The position numbers and the translations under genes were made by a program. From Vibrio sp. CAU 1672 (GTDB lineage: Bacteria; Pseudomonadota; Gammaproteobacteria; Enterobacterales; Vibrionaceae), in NCBI RefSeq assembly GCF_029223195.1, contig NZ_JARHUF010000007.1, forward strand, positions 62,001-126,000: a stretch of DNA of 64,000 bases, written 5' to 3'. The first letter of the stretch is position 1. The number at the start of each line of letters is the position of its first letter. The notes below the pieces were generated by a model. The model did not search any database, was not told the DNA's origin, and saw only the letters and a list, made by a program, of their open reading frames with translations. This document shows positions 61,018 to 64,000 of the stretch, in pieces.

Positions 61018-62424
61018 ATGATTAAGCTCAACAGAGGCTGTCTGCTGTTGCTCCTGCTTGTGAGCAGCTTGGGTGCTCCTGCCGCTGCTGACAAACGCTC
61101 TTGTCAAGCGAGCATTGCTGCGATGGAACCAAACGCGAGCGGTTTTTTGTCTAACTCGGACGACTTACTACTGCCGGATCAGGAGGTAATGAACTGCTTT
61201 ATGTGGCAGACATTTGCTGCGCTCAACTGGCCTGCGAGTCAGCAGCAACCCCTTACGGGGGTTTCTGTCCGCTAGATCGGCATTCCGGAACCCAACACCG
61301 CTCTGCTCAATCACCCGCGCTTGTGGCAAACCTATATGGATGTCAGTCGCTTTATCGGTCGCCCCGGGAGCGAGGTGCCTGATTGGGGAGAGCCGGCCAG
61401 CATTCCTGAGTTTTGTGTCGATGACAAACAGCTGGCCCCGGCTATGGTATTGACGGATTATCTTCAGGCCAGTGCCGGTGGCGCATCGCGGGGACATGTT
61501 GCGGTGCTGCGCGATGTTAACGGTAACCCTATCTATTACCAGCAGCTGGTAAACGTCGCAGAGTACAATTATTTCATCGAAAATGATCTGCAAACGGTCA
61601 CCGGGCAACAAGCATTTGTGCAGAATAAGTGCTCAGGGAAAAGTGCGGTGCCAGGGCCCGGTACCTGTATCCAACTTCCGCAAGGTAAGCTCGCTGAACA
61701 AGGACCTCTTGGGCAAAACACCGGCGCGACAGAAATTAAAGCGTCGTGGCGAATCCTGACCCAGCCAGAGCTGGCGCGACACGCTCGTTCGTTCATTACC
61801 AGTACCGCCTATATCGTCGAGCCAGCGGAGCCGGACAGTGAAGCTCTGCCCAAGTGCTCGTCACAGGTGGTCGGGCTTATCGGGCTGCATATTATTCATA
61901 AAGACCCGCTCAAAAACCAGTTTATCTGGAGCTCGTTTGAGCATCAGAATAATGCGCCCAGCAAGGGCGAGGGCAGCAGCATCAATGATGACAAGCCTTG
62001 GTACAGCTTGTACCGCAAGGGCTGTGAGCCGGATAAGTGTGGTCTGCCCAACACTTCACCTACCAGCATTACAGGCATGACCCCCACTCAAGTTGTGCGT
62101 TTAAACCCCATTCCCGACAGCATTGATGCTCTTAACCGATCGGTTCAGGCCGTGTTTGGTGCGGACAGTGTAATGCGTAACTACGAGTTGGTGGACGTAT
62201 TGTGGACCAATAGCGCCCGGGCCAATCAGGAAAGTGATTTCCGCTCGACCAACGGTGGCAGGCTGGCCAACACCTCCATGGAAACCTATGTGCAGGACGA
62301 TAACTGCGTTAGCTGCCATCTGCATGCAAAGATCGCTAAAACCACTGATGCTAAGGCGCTTGATTATCACTCCGATTTTTCATTTGTTTTTGAGCAGGCC
62401 AGTAAAGCGGAGCCACAAAACTGA
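61018..62424 (+). pseudogene. secreted protein with CxxCH motif, disrupted by amber codon
   Basis: ATG at 61018 after AAGGAG opens a frame with a signal peptide (about 1-24, LLLLLLVSSLGAPAAA). It stops at TAG 61273-61275, then continues in the same frame to 62424 (468 codons in all). Blocks include MNCFMWQTFAALNWPA at about 59-74, PRLWQTYMDVSRFIG, and NCVSCH near residue 430, a c-type haem attachment site. It is 72 bases after the preceding unrecognised gene and looks like its partner. CAG to TAG is the simplest cause. Unless amber is suppressed, only a fragment of 85 residues would be made. Confidence 0.78.
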
Positions 62425-62853
62425 ACGGACTTTTGTACCGGATGGCCTGGTGGTTGCTTTACACCCGTCTGACAGAGAAGTATCGCCACGCAACAAGAGA
62501 AAAGGAATGTTAAAATGGGAGCAATACAAAGCCACGCAGGTTGATGACTGCGCGGTAGATGTGACTTACTAACGCTCACAGATGAAGAAGAGGGCTAGGC
62601 TGAAGTGCCCTTTTCTTAACGGTCGTTTTTCCCCCTAGCATGCCCTGTTCTGATTGCACCCAGGCCTGGTTACCCCACGTTCGTCTGGCGATGTGCTTGA
62701 GCAATAACCAGGCTTAAAGCAGAACAAAAGCAGAACATGTATCAATCCGTTATTAACTAATAAAATTTATGAAATTTATCCACGTAACCAGCCGGCGTGG
62801 ATTAGGCTTAAACGTAACTCTGTGGCAAAACGGTGAGACCAAACGTTACGCAT
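62425..62853. other. gap before mrpA with terminator and inverted repeat
   Basis: A weak terminator sits at 62588-62615 (AGAGGGC, GCCCTTTT). GCCTGGTTA (62664-62672) and TAACCAGGC (62705-62713) are perfect inverted arms 32 bases apart. AGCAGAACA then repeats twice before the AT-rich mrpA leader. No gene is convincing here; short open frames in the region lack support. Confidence 0.5.
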
Positions 62854-64000
62854 ATGGCCTTGAACTCGCATGCTCAGCCCAAATCCAGGCAGCGGCTACA
62901 ACACTACGCGTTACTGGTTTTTGTGGCTATCCCGGTTATTTTACTGACGGTACTGCTTGATGTTTATCAGACTGGTGCGCCGTATCTGTCGAGCATTGCG
63001 TGGGTGCCCTCGATGGGGGTGGATTTCAGTATCAGGCTCGATGGTTTGTCGATGCTGTTTGCCGGGTTGATCTGTGCTATCGGGGCCATGGTGCAGTTTT
63101 ATGCCATGTCCTATATGCGTGATACACACAACCAGGTCGTCTTTCATCTCTATCTCAGCCTGTTTATGCTCGCCATGCTTGGGCTGGTGCTGAGCGACAA
63201 TATCATTCTGCTGTTTGTATTTTGGGAATTGACCACCCTGACTTCCTATCTGCTGATCGGGTATCAACATCAAGCTGAAAAATCACGCCAAAGTGCCCTT
63301 CAGGCTATGCTGGTCACCGGTGCGGGAGGGCTGGCATTGCTGGCGGGGCTAATCATGCTTGGCAGCATCGCTGGCAGTTACGAGTTAAGCGTTATCTTTG
63401 CTCAGGCTTCCGCTATCAAGCAGCACCCGCTGTACTTACCTTCACTCATTCTGCTCCTTGCCGGGGCGTTTACCAAATCGGCGCAGTTCCCGTTTCACTT
63501 CTGGTTACCGAGCGCCATGGCAGCGCCGACCCCGGTCAGCGCCTATTTGCACTCGGCAACTATGGTCAAAGCCGGGATTTATCTGCTTGCCCGGATGTCG
63601 CCGATATATGCTGACAGTGAGGTATGGAGCTATGCCCTGGGGATCACCGGTGGCGCTACTGCCGTATGGGCGGCATTACTGGCAGTCCGGCAGACCGATC
63701 TTAAACTGATGCTGGCCTACAGCACCAACTCTGCTCTGGGTAAACTAACCCTGCTCCTGGCGTTGGGTACAGAAACGGCCATTACTGCCGCACTGCTTTT
63801 TATCCTTGCCCATGCGTTTTATAAAGCTGCATTGTTTATGGTGGTTGGCAACATCGACAAAGCCACCGGTACGCGGGAAATTGCGGCATTATCGGGGCTG
63901 AGAGCCTGGCTGGTGTTCAGTTTTGTCGCTGCTGCCATTGCCGCGTTATCCAAAGCCGGGCTGCCCCCGCTACTCGGATTCCTGAGTAAGGAATACATGT
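62854..64000 (+). CDS. mrpA: Na+/H+ antiporter subunit A (MrpA/MnhA), 5' part
   Basis: Partial: open from the ATG at 62854 to the window end, 382 codons. The product resembles MrpA/MnhA, a NuoL-like subunit of the multisubunit cation/proton antiporter. It has many hydrophobic helices, LFVFWELTTLTSYLLIGY (the conserved Glu in helix 5), and the hallmark PTPVSAYLHSATMVKAGIYLLAR. It ends in LPPLLGFLSKEYM with the frame still open. MrpA is commonly 700-900 residues and followed by mrpBCDEFG, expected downstream. The ribosome site is weak, so a nearby TTG at 62860 is also possible. Confidence 0.92.
   Translation, partial: MALNSHAQPKSRQRLQHYALLVFVAIPVILLTVLLDVYQTGAPYLSSIAWVPSMGVDFSIRLDGLSMLFAGLICAIGAMVQFYAMSYMRDTHNQVVFHLYLSLFMLAMLGLVLSDNIILLFVFWELTTLTSYLLIGYQHQAEKSRQSALQAMLVTGAGGLALLAGLIMLGSIAGSYELSVIFAQASAIKQHPLYLPSLILLLAGAFTKSAQFPFHFWLPSAMAAPTPVSAYLHSATMVKAGIYLLARMSPIYADSEVWSYALGITGGATAVWAALLAVRQTDLKLMLAYSTNSALGKLTLLLALGTETAITAALLFILAHAFYKAALFMVVGNIDKATGTREIAALSGLRAWLVFSFVAAAIAALSKAGLPPLLGFLSKEYM

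Noticed and set aside
62234..62572. 112-residue plus-strand frame overlapping the end of the CxxCH gene
   Set aside because: Its first half is out of frame within the damaged gene; only a short tail falls in the gap and nothing supports it.
62769..62960. 63-residue frame before mrpA
   Set aside because: It overlaps the mrpA start in another frame and shows no ribosome site or motif.

Overview
The window is chromosomal DNA of a gammaproteobacterium, almost certainly a Vibrio or very close relative. The basis is gene order and protein resemblance: mnmC/fabB, pdxB-asd-fimV-truA, accD-folC-dedD-cvpA-purF, rssB, apt-dnaX-ybaB-recR, a Vibrio-type alkaline phosphatase and paired chemoreceptors. The species cannot be fixed by eye.

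Layout. 1-16.3 kb is a housekeeping block: tRNA modification (mnmC), unsaturated fatty acid synthesis (fabB, with a FarS-like sRNA candidate in its 3' UTR), vitamin B6 and aspartate-family amino acid synthesis (pdxB, asd), the polar scaffold FimV with a seven-copy 40-residue repeat, truA, and the accD-folC-dedD-cvpA-purF run with a PurR-type operator before cvpA. 16.3-23.3 kb holds a LysR regulator, rssB, a 43-residue membrane protein, a DUF454 protein with no ordinary start codon, then apt, dnaX (with an A AAA AAG frameshift signal), ybaB and recR. 23.3-29.5 kb has small cysteine-cluster and membrane proteins, a MarR/SlyA-controlled efflux operon under a 42-bp palindrome, and an MscS channel. 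29.5-34.7 kb has a glyoxalase-like protein, an RHH protein, alkaline phosphatase, a ChaN-like lipoprotein under a strong Fur box, and rlmA. 34.8-39.2 kb has two tandem paralogous chemoreceptors. 39.4-48.9 kb has yeaD, gapA, msrB, a DUF2989 lipoprotein, yeaC, ansA, sppA and fadH, the last with a FadR-type operator.

From 48.9 kb the window becomes more accessory. A group II intron, apparently class C, sits just behind the fadH terminator, and its reverse transcriptase carries an ochre stop. Beyond it lie a nitroreductase, topB, a divergent LysR/MFS pair, an SDR, a histone-deacetylase-family hydrolase, a periplasmic rhodanese, a 59-residue zinc-ribbon-like protein, an Lrp regulator, and two adjacent unrecognised genes. 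One of those carries a CxxCH haem motif, and both are broken by amber codons (the first also by a frameshift). The window ends inside mrpA, the start of a probable multisubunit Na+/H+ antiporter operon.

Links between genes: fabB, the FarS candidate and the FadR box at fadH suggest one fatty-acid control circuit. cvpA-purF looks purine-regulated, chaN iron-regulated, and alkaline phosphatase possibly phosphate-regulated. No tRNA, rRNA, CRISPR array or prophage was seen.
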